Assembly: GCA_905250025.1 (NCBI GenBank)
Contig: CAJNOJ010000139.1
Location: 62,001-126,000 of the forward strand
DNA: 64,000 nucleotides
DNA from: Adineta ricciae
Lineage: Eukaryota; Rotifera; Eurotatoria; Adinetida; Adinetidae
Direction: 5' to 3'
The translations under genes and the position numbers were made by a program. Position 1 is the first letter of the stretch. Each line of letters opens with the position of its first letter. This document shows positions 54,305 to 64,000 of this stretch, piece after piece. The notes under the pieces are model-generated. The model saw only the letters and a program-made list of their open reading frames with translations. It was not told the DNA's origin and did not search any database.

Positions 54305-55669
54305 TCAATCATGGACGACTTGAAACGTTAGCACAAGAACACGTCTTCAGTGGTACACTTAATTTCGTCTCGTTCGATCCTACTTCTTCGATGGATCGTT
54401 TGAGACTCGATCGCTTTCGTATTCATATCTTGCCAAGCATTTATGAAAATGTCAAATATTTGATTCTTAAACCAGATTTGATAGAATGTATTTTGCTTGC
54501 TAGTCACTATCCAAATCTAACCAAGATCAAACTTTGTGATTTCAATGAAGAATGCGCTCTTCATTATTTTGGAGGTAAGTGAAATCAAAACAGACTAATC
54601 AAAAGATGCTGATGTTTTTCTTGTTTAGATGAATCACCTCTTCGATATATTTTCCAGCACCAAATTACAAATCTCATTCTTGTCAATCATGACAAGGAAA
54701 TGTTAATAAAATCATTGAAAACTTATATTCTAAATGTGTATACACAGATTTTGAATATTTTTCAAAATTTAAAACATTTGAGCATTATTGGATCATCCAA
54801 CATGTCCACTCCATGCTTGGCACTGCGTGGTCTACCATCAAATACTTTCTGTTCATCGAGTCTCACTTACTTATCTATCGATGTGTACAGTTTGGACGAT
54901 TGTCTTTATTTACTTGATGGTAGACTCGAACAACTGGCTACACTTATTGTTCGTATAGGCTACATGGAGAACTCATCATCAATCGTTCACAACATGGTAA
55001 GTCATAACAAGTTCTGTACACATTGATTTGAAAAAAACCCAGAGGTTATATATTGAATATAAGTAGGACTTGATGAGACTATAAATATCCTCAAGAGATT
55101 ATTCTGCTGATGACTCACACAGATGTGAACAATGATTCCAAAACTGAATGAATGCACCACTTGAAGTGTATTACACATTCATCCTAGTCAAGAGATGTTG
55201 ATTCTTCTTTTTAGGATCATTTACCCAATCTAAAATGTTTCTCTTTGACATTTCAAAATTGTATTACTTTACTCAATACCAACTTTTTACTTCTTTTTCG
55301 TCGAATGTCAAATTTGGAAAATTTAACTTTATATCTTCGTATAAAAGATCAAGACAAATTCGTTGATGGTACTTTTCTTCAAAGTGAAATTCTTGCCTAC
55401 ATGCCACTACTTCATTCATTCACTTTCTATATTTGTACCTATGTCACGACTATTGATTCGTTACATCATCCAACCAGTCAAGACGTCCAGCGAACATTTA
55501 CCAATTTAGGACAAAAGCAGGTGGTCTGCATTATCAATAACATTAGTCCTGAAGACATAGTATGCTCTGTCTTCTCAACTCCTTTCACATTTGATTATAT
55601 AGAAGATTTTGGTCATACGATTCCAAATATTATATTTAATCATGTAACGTATTTAATGATACACGACAT
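54202..55669 (+). CDS. F-box/LRR-like protein, 5' and middle part (haplotype 2)
   Basis: Exons 54202-54574, 54629-54996 and 55215 onward join in phase. The F-box is at residues ~8-33; then come leucine-rich, LRR-like strands (LKYLILKPDLIECILLA, SLTYLSIDVYSLDD, LENLTLYLRI) suited to substrate binding in an SCF ubiquitin ligase. Cut by the join at 55670. The rest is at 58796-59395, since 55449-55669 (221 bp) is repeated there with very few differences. The introns are 54 bp and about 218 bp. Confidence 0.82.
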
Positions 55670-55670
55670 N
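55670..55670. other. Single-N contig join
   Basis: The right contig begins inside F-box exon 1 (homologous to 54300) and comes from the other haplotype. Confidence 0.9.
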
Positions 55671-57420
55671 AAATATCAATCATGGACGACTTGAAACGTT
55701 AGCACAAGAACAAGTCTCCAGTGGTACACTTAATTTCGTCTCGTTCGATCCTACTTCTTCGATGGATCGTTTGAGACTCGATCGCTTTCGTCTTCATATC
55801 TTGCCAAGCATTCATGAAAATATCAAATATTTGATTCTTAAACCAGATTTGATAGAATGTATCTTGCTTGCTAGTCACTATCCAAATTTAACCAAGATCA
55901 AACTTTGTGATTTCAATGAAGAATGCGCTCTTCATTATTTTGGAGGTAAGTGAAATCAAAACAGACTAAACAAAAGATGCTGATGTTTTTCTTGTTTAGA
56001 TGAATCACCGCTTCGATATATTTTCCAGCACCAAATTACAAATCTCATTCTTGTCAATCATGACAAGGATATGTTAATAAAATCATTGAAAACTTATATT
56101 TTAAATGTGTATATACAGATTTTGAATGTTTTTCAAAATTTAAAACATTTGAACATTATTGGATCATCCAACATGTCCACTCTATGCTTGGCATTGCGTG
56201 GTCTACCATCAAATACTTTCTATTTATCGAGTCTCACTTACTTATCTATCGATGTGTACAGTTTGGACGATTGTCTTTATTTACTTGATGGTAGACTCAA
56301 ACAACTGGCTACACTTATTGTTCGTATAGGCCACATGGAGAACTCATCATCAATCATTCACAACATGGTAAGTCGTAACAAGTTCTGTACACTCATTGAT
56401 TGGAGAAAAAACCCAGAGGTTATATATTGAATATAAGTAGGACTTGATGAGACTAGAAATATCCTCAAGAGATTATTCTGCTGATGACTCACACAGATGT
56501 GAACAATGATTCCAAAATTGAATGAATGCACTACTTGAAGCGTATTACACATTCATCCTAGTCAAGAGATGTTGATTCTTCTTTTTAGGATCATTTACCC
56601 AATCTAAAATGTTTCTCTTTGACATTTCAAAATTGTATTACTTTACTCAATACCAAATTTTTACTTCTTTTTCGTCGATTGTCAAATTTGGAAAATTTAA
56701 CTTTATATCTTCGTATAAAAGATCAAGACAAATTCGTTGATGGTACTTTTCTTCAAAGTGAAATTCTTGCCTACATGCCACTACTTCATTCACTCACTGT
56801 CTATTTGTACCTATGTCACGACTATTGATTCGTTACATCATCCAACCAGTCAAGACGTCCAGCGAACATTTACCAATTTAGGACAAAAGCAGGTGGTCTG
56901 CATTATCAATAACATTAGTCCTGAAGACATAGTATGCTCTGTCTTCTCAACTCCTTTCACATTTGATTATATAGAAGATTTTGGTCATACGATTCCAAAT
57001 ATTATATTTAATCATGTAACGTATTTAATGATACACGACATTGTTTCGTTCAACCGTGAATTCTTTATCGAACTTGCTCGAGCTTTTCCGTTGCTACAAA
57101 CTCTTCGGGTTTTAAACATGGGAGCAGAGCCATGCCAACTCAACAATAGTCAGTCATACAAGATAGCTGAGTTTCCTCATCTTACCTACCTTGATATGCG
57201 ACGCGCAAATAGCCCTTACCTTGAACAATTCTTGAATGAAACAAAGACGTATCTGCCGTCTCTAACAAAATTAAACGTGATTTACAACAATCTGAGGATT
57301 GTTACCGATAACTTTACAAGAAGAGAGACACGACGCAATTGCGCTAAGGTCGAACAGGTACTGGTGTCATCTCCATTGGCACATACGAAAGACTTTTATC
57401 TTCATTTTCCATTGTTATAA
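55671..57420 (+). pseudogene. F-box/LRR-like protein lacking its first 34 codons and frameshifted (haplotype 1)
   Basis: Continues the 46906-47008 fragment. Same exon structure as haplotype 2 (exon 1 to about 55945, exon 2 from about 56000, exon 3 from about 56589). Near 56801-56806 the sequence reads GTCTATTTG where the other allele has TTCTATATTTG, a 2-bp loss that shifts the frame and stops at 56826-56828. The downstream part (to the stop at 57418-57420) is otherwise open in the shifted frame. Either this allele is truncated or an assembly error is present. Confidence 0.75.
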
Positions 57421-57522
57421 ATGAGATTCTGTTTCGATTTACTCAATGAAGATTGAGAAGAGGCTTCTGAGGATGATGATGATCATGAACTTTATTCATT
57501 TTTCTTTTAAAAAACCAAAAAC

Positions 57523-57977
57523 TTAATTCTTGTCCGTGATTTTGCTTTGTTTCTCGCGAAGATCCTCTAAAATACAATACGAAATCAAATATTAAAAATC
57601 TCGGATTACTTTCTTTACCGATTTTAGTTTTTAACTTTTTAATCGAGTTAGAAATTTCACTTTCTTGAATGATAAGCGTGTCAATTTCCTGTTTCAGTTT
57701 GCGTATAAATTCTTCCTTAGAATTTATCTTGTCCCAAGCTAAACCATGTAATTTGAGTTCGTGCTTCAGCTAAAACAGAAAAGGAAACGATTCCAAGAAG
57801 AACTCAATCGGATTTATTCACTTGATGTTCGCATTTGTCGATTTTCAGTTGAATATTCTAAAGAGATGAGGTCAATTTACTTGCACTTGCTCAAGAGTTA
57901 CTTACACATTAACAGATAGTAGATACAGTCGAATTAGCTGCTGCATTAGGAGTCTTTCTTGAACTGTTATCACTCAT
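57523..57977 (-). pseudogene. Small coiled-coil protein, internal stop in exon 1 (haplotype 1)
   Basis: Four short exons from ATG 57975-57977. Exon 1 reads to TGT TAA TGT before the donor; the other allele has GAA at that stop. Exon 3 is open (LKHELKLHGLAWDKI) and the last exon ends DLREKQSKITDKN. About 105 residues when intact, mostly a charged helical coiled coil. No family recognised. It converges on the F-box gene, with about 100 bp between stops. Confidence 0.6.
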
Positions 57978-58070
57978 AGTCACTTTGATAAACACGGTTG
58001 AGATTGATGTTTATCTAAAACAAGGTTTGCCTTTCGACGTACTATTTGGTCCACAAATATTTGGAAAGAA
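57978..58070. other. 5' flank of the coiled-coil gene (haplotype 1)
   Basis: Short upstream region up to the MITE. Matches 59954-60047. Confidence 0.4.
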
Positions 58071-58310
58071 CCCAGGTCGAACAATCCTATACTCGGATCC
58101 CATCGGATCCGAAACATGGATTTCCTGGATTTTCTAAGGGTCATCATAGAATATAGCTAGAAAGATCGCTCATAAAATTTGCAACAACCGACGGGATTTT
58201 TCTAGTCGGATTCCAATGCAATTCCGTTTCCAGGAGTCCGATCGGATTTTGTCAGATGGTCGGACCCGGTAAGATCCAATCGGATCCAGCATCGGATTTG
58301 TTGACCCGGG
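58071..58310. mobile_element. 240-bp MITE with CCCAGGTC...GACCCGGG ends (haplotype 1 only)
   Basis: Ends are CCCAGGTCGAACAA and, in reverse complement, CCCGGGTCAACAA: imperfect inverted repeats of about 13 bp. The other haplotype is uninterrupted at this place (GGAAAGAAGTGTATTTG, near 60040-60056). It contains repeated CGGATCC words and has no coding capacity. Confidence 0.75.
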
Positions 58311-58794
58311 AAATGTATTTGAAGAAAACGTGGTAGATGTCGAATGGAGACAGAGACAAGCATAGATAAGAAGAGAGTTGGAAGAAAAGAAACGAATACG
58401 GAGAAAGATAGTCTATGATACGACGGCCTAATAGTGAACGAATCAATTTAACATTCCTCAACAATTATATCCTGCCAGCTATTTTATGTTCGAGCACGTG
58501 TTTGTCTAAACCCTCGAATACGCATAACACTTTAACCATTGAGAGATACGTAATAAATTTAAATAAATCGTATGCCTAGATATTTATCGAATAAGAAATG
58601 AATGTTAGCGCGATGAAGAAAGATTTCGAATTTCTTTGGCGCGAAGAATAAAAGAGTACCTAGAATACAGGGGAATATGATTTGTAATGCCGAGATAATT
58701 TGTTTTTACTTTTTATGGTAACGACGAGATAGATATTTGGACAAAAGAACGAAAAGAGGAGCTTAGATATTGTGTGAATATTATCAATTTGTTC
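58311..58794. other. Intergenic region, ends at contig join 58795
   Basis: About 480 bp conserved with 60048-60535. No gene. Confidence 0.45.
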
Positions 58795-58795
58795 N
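58795..58795. other. Single-N contig join
   Basis: The right contig starts in F-box exon 3 and continues the haplotype 2 contig that ended at 55669 (221-bp near-identical overlap). Confidence 0.9.
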
Positions 58796-59395
58796 ACTAT
58801 TGATTCGTTACATCATCCAACCAGTCAAGACGTCCAGCGAACATTTACCAATTTAGGACAAAAGCAGGTGGTCTGCATTATCAATAACATTAGTCCTGAA
58901 GACATAGTATGCTCTGCCTTCTCAACTCCTTTCGCATTTGATTATATAGAAGATTTTGGTCATACGATTCCAAATATTATATTTAATCATGTAACGTATT
59001 TAATGATACACGACATTGTTTGGTTCAACCGTGAATTCTTTATCGAACTTGCTCGAGCTTTTCCGTTGCTACAAATTCTTCGGGTTTTAAACATGGGAGC
59101 AGAGCCATGCCAACTCGACAATAGTCAGTCATACAAGATAGCTGAGTTTCCTCATCTTACCTACCTTGATATGCGACGCGCGGATAGTCCTTACCTTGAA
59201 CAATTCTTGAATGAAACAAAGATGTATCTACCGTCTCTAACAAAATTAAACGTGATTTACAACAATCTGAGGATTGTTACAGATAACTTTACAAGAAGAG
59301 AGACACGACGCAATTGCGCTAAGGTCAAACAGCTACTGGTGTCATCTCCATTGGCACATACGAAAGAGTTTTATCTTCATTTTCCATTGTTATAA
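58796..59395 (+). CDS. F-box/LRR-like protein, C-terminal part (haplotype 2)
   Basis: Open in one frame to the stop at 59393-59395 (LHFPLL). It contains leucine-rich segments (LLQILRVLNMG, HLTYLDMRRA, SLTKLNVIYNNLR). The first 221 bp overlap 55449-55669 with a couple of substitutions. Together with 54202-55669 it completes an intact-looking allele. Confidence 0.82.
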   Translation, partial: TIDSLHHPTSQDVQRTFTNLGQKQVVCIINNISPEDIVCSAFSTPFAFDYIEDFGHTIPNIIFNHVTYLMIHDIVWFNREFFIELARAFPLLQILRVLNMGAEPCQLDNSQSYKIAEFPHLTYLDMRRADSPYLEQFLNETKMYLPSLTKLNVIYNNLRIVTDNFTRRETRRNCAKVKQLLVSSPLAHTKEFYLHFPLL

Positions 59396-59499
59396 ATGAG
59401 ATTCTGTTTCGATTTATTCAAGAAAGATTGAGAAGAGGCTTCTGAGGATGATGATGATCAAGAACTTTATTCTTTTTTCTTTAAAAAAAAACCAAAAAC

Positions 59500-59953
59500 T
59501 TAATTCTTGTCCGTGATTTTGCTTTGTTTCTCGCGAAGATCCCCTAAAATACAATACGAAATGAAATATTAAAAATCTCGGATTACTTTCTTTACCGATT
59601 TTAGATTTTAACTTTTTAATCGAGTTAGAAAGTTCACTTTCTTCAATGATAAGCGTGTCAATTTCCTGTTTCAGTTTGCGTATAAATTCTTCCTTAGAAT
59701 TTATCTTGTTCCAAGCTAAACCATATAATTTGAGTTAGTGCTTCAGCTAAAACAGAAAAGAGACGATTCCAAGAAGAACTCAATCGGATTTATTCACTTG
59801 CTGTTCGCATTTGTCGATTTTCAGTTGAAGATTCTAAAGAGATGAGGTCAATTTACTTGCACTTGCTCAAAAATTACTTACATATTCACAGACAGTAGAT
59901 TCAGTCGAATTAGCTGCTGCATTAGGAGTATTTTTCGAACTGTTATCACTCAT
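59500..59953 (-). pseudogene. Small coiled-coil protein, internal stop in exon 3 (haplotype 2)
   Basis: Allele of 57523-57977. Exon 1 is open (STESTVCEY before the donor), exon 2 reads NLQLKIDKCEQQ, but exon 3 starts LKH then TAA (at about 59735), where the other allele has GAA. The remainder stays open and ends DLREKQSKITDKN. Both alleles thus carry a stop, each at a different place. Confidence 0.6.
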
Positions 59954-62407
59954 ATTCACTATGATAAACACGGTTGAGATTGATGTTTATCTAAAACAAG
60001 GTTTGCCTTTCGACGTACTATTTGGTCCCCAAATATTTGGAAAGAAGTGTATTTGAAGAAAACGTGGTAGATGTTGAATGGAGACAGACAGACGGACAGA
60101 AACAAGCATAGATAAGAGGAGAGATGGAAGAAAAGAAACAAATACGGAGAAAGATAGTCTATGATACGACGGCCTAATAGTGAACGAATAAATTTAACAT
60201 TCCTCGACAATTATATCCTGCCAGCTATTTTATGTTTCAGCACGTGTTTGTCTAAACCCTTGAATACGCATAACACTTTAACCATTCAGAGATACGTAAT
60301 AAATTTAAATGAATCGTATGCCTAGATATTATCGAATAAGAAATGAATATTAGTGCGATGAAGAAAGATTTCCAACTTCTTTGGAACAAAGAATAAAAAG
60401 GTACCTAGAATGCAGGGGAATATGATTTGTAATGCCGAGATAGTTTGTTGTTACTTTTTATGATAAAGACGAGATAGATATTTGGACAAAAGAACGAAAA
60501 GAGGAGCTTGGATATTGTGTGAATATTATCAATTTATTCACAGTTTTCTTCAGATAAAACTGCTTTCATCTCTAATTTTGATTCACATCACATTTGGAAT
60601 GGTTTGTCTTCATTATTGGAATCTTCAGCCATTTAATTGATTGTTCTTGTTTCAGTTAGGTTCATCATCCAACTTTGTCGAAACTTTTCTTTTGAATGAA
60701 AGCAGTCAATGCAATGTTGATCTTCATTTGAGTGTTGTTCATATACATTCATGATCTCATTCGAGATCGAGCGTGCAATTCATTGTTTAATATGACAAAT
60801 AATTGATCTTCGACTTTCTAATCTTCACAATGATCCAATTTTGTACGTGTGCAGAATGTAGATGATGAAAACGAGGGAAATTTTTATCGAAAAATATTCG
60901 CAAGAAGAGATATGCGAATTCGCGTTAGTTTCAACAAAATATTCTCCTTCATTCACTAAAGATTTGCATTTGGAAATGTTCGTCTCAACGAAATTATTCT
61001 CCCTTGATGATAAATGAGTAAAAGTAGAAAAGAAAAGAGACAAAGAAGTTTGTATTATATGATTGGAAAGTCGTTTTGATTTTTAAGTATAGATTGTTGA
61101 TAAAGAGGATTTTGTCGTGGAAACTGTTTCGACTTGATTCAGAATTGAAAGGATTATTCAATTGAAAGATTGACCTCATGAATACTCTGCGTTGTAATGA
61201 TGCTCATCGGTAATTAATTCGTCTTGAAACTATTGTGAAGAATTCTTTCCACTTAAAGTCAAGGGTGGAATGTGTTCAGAAGATTACAAAGTCTCATTTG
61301 TCGACTAAAATTTCTTTTAAAACAATTCTTTTCATTCAGTGAAGATCAAATCGACTTCTGTTCGATTTATCATAGCTGATTCTAAACACTCATTAATTCT
61401 CATTCCATTTTCACGCCTTATTCAATTAAAACCAATTTCTTCTCGGGAATGAGAATGAAGTCATTCGGCAATCATCGAAATTTGATCTAATCCCGGAAAG
61501 AAAGTGTATTACTAGAAAGAAGATTCTTTCTGTGGAATGTTAAAAAGTAAGAATTTACTTTATTTTTAGAAAAACTAAGAATGAATGACAGAGCATTCCA
61601 TAATGCTTCTTTTATTTTCCATCATTCCATCAATCTGGATTCGATGGTATTGAAAGCATCTGAGAACACTGCTTTTATCATTTCCTTAAAGCTAAAGCTA
61701 CCTTTGTAATTCTGTTACCCAAACTTTCACATAGTACTGATGGTTACGAATCATTTTATTCGAAACAAAAACAATGAAACATCATATCGAAGAAAGTAGA
61801 GCAAATGATAATGAGTAGTGCACGAGACAAATACGAGCGAAAGGATATACTGTAAAAAAAGGTATATTCCACAGATTCTAAATACGTTTCGATCAAATGG
61901 GCAACTTTTCGTCTATATTTTAGTTTCTACTCTGTTTTTTAACTGAATAATTTGGGTTTGAGTTTGACGACATTTGCAGAAATTGAAGAGTCGATTCATC
62001 AGTGGTTGCATTGATTTGTGAAATGTCTTCCGAAACATAGAGCTCGTGCCATAGCTAATATAAAATGGCAAAGCAAATTTGTAATAAAAAAGCTTTCAGC
62101 GCAATCCCTACGGGATTAAAACGTGGAACACGACGCAGCTATCATTCCGAAATACTGAGTTTGGTCTATAGCATACGTAATGTGTAAGTTGTTTGATTAG
62201 GTTCTTCATAGAAGCGCAAGGGACGTCTGATACCAAACACACGTATGGTCACGTCAGGTATTTGAGATGCTGCTGATTCATCCCCAGCAAACTAGATAGA
62301 CTAAGTTCATTTATATAAATACACCAGCGCTTTTCTTTGTCTGGGATTAAACAACTATAGATCTTTTACTTTGGTCGATTACAATATCGGATGCTACCAG
62401 TTACTCA
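59954..62407. other. Gene-poor region
   Basis: About 2.4 kb. 59954-60540 matches the region upstream of the coiled-coil gene in haplotype 1, without the MITE. From 60540 to 62407 I find no convincing frame on either strand, no RNA gene and no clear repeat. Minus-strand frames at 60825-61179 have low-complexity AT-driven composition. Confidence 0.45.
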
Positions 62408-62859
62408 CACTGAACAAAAATAAGGTGTTTTACCAAATCCGTCGAGAAAGTTTCGTAGATCCTAAAAGCTTCCAAATGTGTCGACATATTGAACAAAATG
62501 GTTTTCAAAAATCTACGAAACCAAAAAGGATCGGTCGGCGGGCACACGCTCCGAACCATCGTCTCGAAACCTTTTTAAGTTTCGCACGGTCCCAATAAAG
62601 GTTCGCCGCAAAATACGGAGCCTTAAGGTTTCGCACTAAGGTTTTGTACGAATCCATTAAGGTTTCGTATTTTGCGGCGAAACTTAAAAAGGTTCCGTGA
62701 TGAGGGTTCGTAGCGTGTGCCCGCCGACCGATCCTTTTTGGGTTTTGTAGATTTTTGAAAACCATTTTTTTGACATATCGACACATTTGGAAGCTTTGAG
62801 CATCTACGAAACTTTTTTTATGGGCTTGGTAGAATACCTTATTTTTTTTCCGTGCAGTG
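62408..62859. mobile_element. Fold-back (palindromic) element, about 452 bp
   Basis: The left arm begins CACTGAACAAAAATAAGGT and the right arm, in reverse complement, CACTGCACGGAAAAAAAATAAGGT. The arms (about 200 bp each) stay complementary through GATCGGTCGGCGGGCACACGCT, with a short centre of AAGGTTTCG repeats. The opposed frames here (62371-62598 plus, 62505-62885 minus) mirror each other because of the palindrome and are not genes. No clear target duplication. Confidence 0.75.
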
Positions 62860-63579
62860 ATATAATTGCACTGTAGATCGGTCACTCTTTATGTCGATAA
62901 GGAAACCTATCGATCATGGTTCGTGACTATCGTCATAATTACTGGTCCCAATATATGCCAATTTTTCCATGTGACGATTATAGTCTGTGACAATCCGAAT
63001 ATCTGTCACATGTTTGTGGAGGGGGGGGGGGGGGAGGGGTCCAGATTTTTACCCCTAAACCTTCAACACCCCCTTCCAGGTCGTGTTTCACAAAATGCTT
63101 ATAAGTTTTTAAATCAACAACTTTTCTTAGAATGCAATAATTTCTGTAGGAGAGATGCCCATTTGGCTGTAGTTTTCGAATATGCAAGCTAAAAGCTGAT
63201 ATTATACTCAGGGCCAAAATTGAGTTTTCATCTAATATTTTGAGTGAATCCTGCTTTGGACTAGCTCAAACTAAGATCTCAATATGCCGTAGGCCAATCG
63301 TAGATTGGCCTACGGCATACATATCGCTCACATAGAAACTTAAAGAACATTCTCGAGCGTTCTATGAAAATTTGAAAACAAAAGACAAAAATTTCTTGCC
63401 AATCCAATATATATCCCTTTCATGATATACGTACCAAAAGAAATAGTTTGATCGGTGGAGGTTCATTACTGTGTTTAGAGTGGTGATCAGGACGCGTAGA
63501 CTGATCGCCAGCGTTTTGTTCAGCCAATAGCCCACACAAAGCAGAGAAACTAGAAAAAATCAGAAGGTTACAGTATTTT
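62860..63579. other. Noncoding region with a G-tract and hairpin
   Basis: Contains a G-rich run (about 63017-63038) and a strong hairpin (63283-63319). No gene is supported up to the gap. Confidence 0.45.
63283..63319. repeat. Perfect 17-bp inverted repeat (hairpin, 3-nt loop)
   Basis: TATGCCGTAGGCCAATC, loop GTA, then GATTGGCCTACGGCATA. No T-tract or gene end lies beside it. It could be a structured RNA, a small mobile-element core, or a cruciform. Confidence 0.8.
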
Positions 63580-63679
63580 NNNNNNNNNNNNNNNNNNNNN
63601 NNNNNNNNNNNNNNNNNNNNNNNNNNNNNNNNNNNNNNNNNNNNNNNNNNNNNNNNNNNNNNNNNNNNNNNNNNNNNNN
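63580..63679. other. Scaffold gap of exactly 100 N
   Basis: The round length suggests a gap of unknown size. The right side resumes within a MITE. Confidence 0.95.
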
Positions 63680-63854
63680 TGGAACAGGCCAGGGACTGAT
63701 CGTATATTTCCTGTGCAATTCCGGCCGGAATCCGGCGGCAAGGAACCTGTCGGAACTTGCTGGAATCGGCGAAAACTGTGCCGGAATCGAGAAGAGCTGT
63801 ACCGAAACCGACTCAGATTTCAACGGATCCAGTCGCCGGAATGATCGACCTGGG
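63680..63854. mobile_element. MITE (CCCAGGTCGATCATTCCGG family), partial at gap
   Basis: Reverse complement begins CCCAGGTCGATCATTCCGGC and is homologous to 34106-34290. The other end is lost in the gap. Confidence 0.7.
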
Positions 63855-64000
63855 TACGGACAGAAACAAGCATAGATAAGAAGAGAGATGGAAGAAAAGA
63901 AACAAATATGGAGAAAGATAGTCTATGATACAACGGCCTAATAGTGAACGAATAAATTTAACATTCCCCGACAATTATATCCTGCCAGCTATTTTATGTT
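63855..64000. other. Third copy of the region upstream of the coiled-coil gene
   Basis: Closely matches 58345-58490 and 60095-60237, with a few substitutions, and lies directly after a MITE that neither of those copies has at this place. Confidence 0.75.

Noticed and set aside
62371-62885. Pair of opposed small genes with similar proteins
   Set aside because: Their similarity is caused by the fold-back element; they are mirror readings of one palindrome.

Overview
The window looks like a piece of a bdelloid rotifer nuclear genome (animal, AT-rich). This rests on four things visible here: genes cut by many ~50-65 bp GT-AG introns; ADP-ribosyltransferase families of the bdelloid type (N-terminal extension plus R-S-ExE ART, and an ART-NHL pseudogene); an intronless MFS transporter with the hallmarks of fungal DHA1 drug/polyamine transporters; and nearly identical second copies of most loci. 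The species cannot be named from sequence alone.

The most important point for a reader is that this is a patchwork of contigs, not continuous DNA. Twelve single N characters (8946, 19353, 22115, 24825, 33306, 35816, 37024, 47009, 48415, 54083, 55670, 58795) and one run of exactly 100 N (63580-63679) mark joins. At four joins the last 221 bp of one contig are repeated as the first 221 bp of the next, so those tandem repeats are unmerged overlaps. Elsewhere an alternative allelic contig has been inserted inside its homologue: 8947-19352 sits between 1-8945 and 19354-22114, which share an exact 60 bp overlap with each other; and 47010-55669 sits between 37025-47008 and 55671-58794. The apparent tandem duplications are therefore best read as two haplotypes laid end to end.

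Layout. 0-23.5 kb: a minus-strand ADP-ribosyltransferase, a divergent giant polycystin-1-like gene (signal peptide, D8C, Thr-rich repeats, REJ, GPS, PLAT, channel), then a convergent single-pass membrane protein with a discoidin-like ectodomain; each present as two alleles. 25.4-30 kb: three tandem paralogues of a two-TM, cysteine-rich membrane protein. 31.2-33.3 kb: a truncated GH116 glucosidase with PAN-like inserts. 34-37 kb: small membrane or hypothetical genes, one with a MITE exonised at its 3' end. 37.4-46.9 kb (haplotype 1) and 47.0-54.0 kb (haplotype 2): nuclear receptor, divergent MFS transporter, a protein with a MIT domain, a RING-H2/VWA protein and an F-box gene; haplotype 1 also holds an ART-NHL pseudogene missing from haplotype 2. 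54-60.5 kb: F-box/LRR-like gene and a small coiled-coil gene in alleles carrying different lesions. 60.5-64 kb: gene-poor, with a fold-back element, a strong hairpin, and MITEs.

Several alleles are damaged: a nonsense codon in the ART, a moved splice acceptor in the RING/VWA gene, a 2-bp frameshift in the F-box gene, and a different stop in each allele of the coiled-coil gene. I see no operon-like pathway. The possible novelty lies in domain architectures (D8C-mucin-REJ-PLAT polycystin; an N-terminal domain shared by the ART and the MIT protein) and in allele-specific mobile elements.
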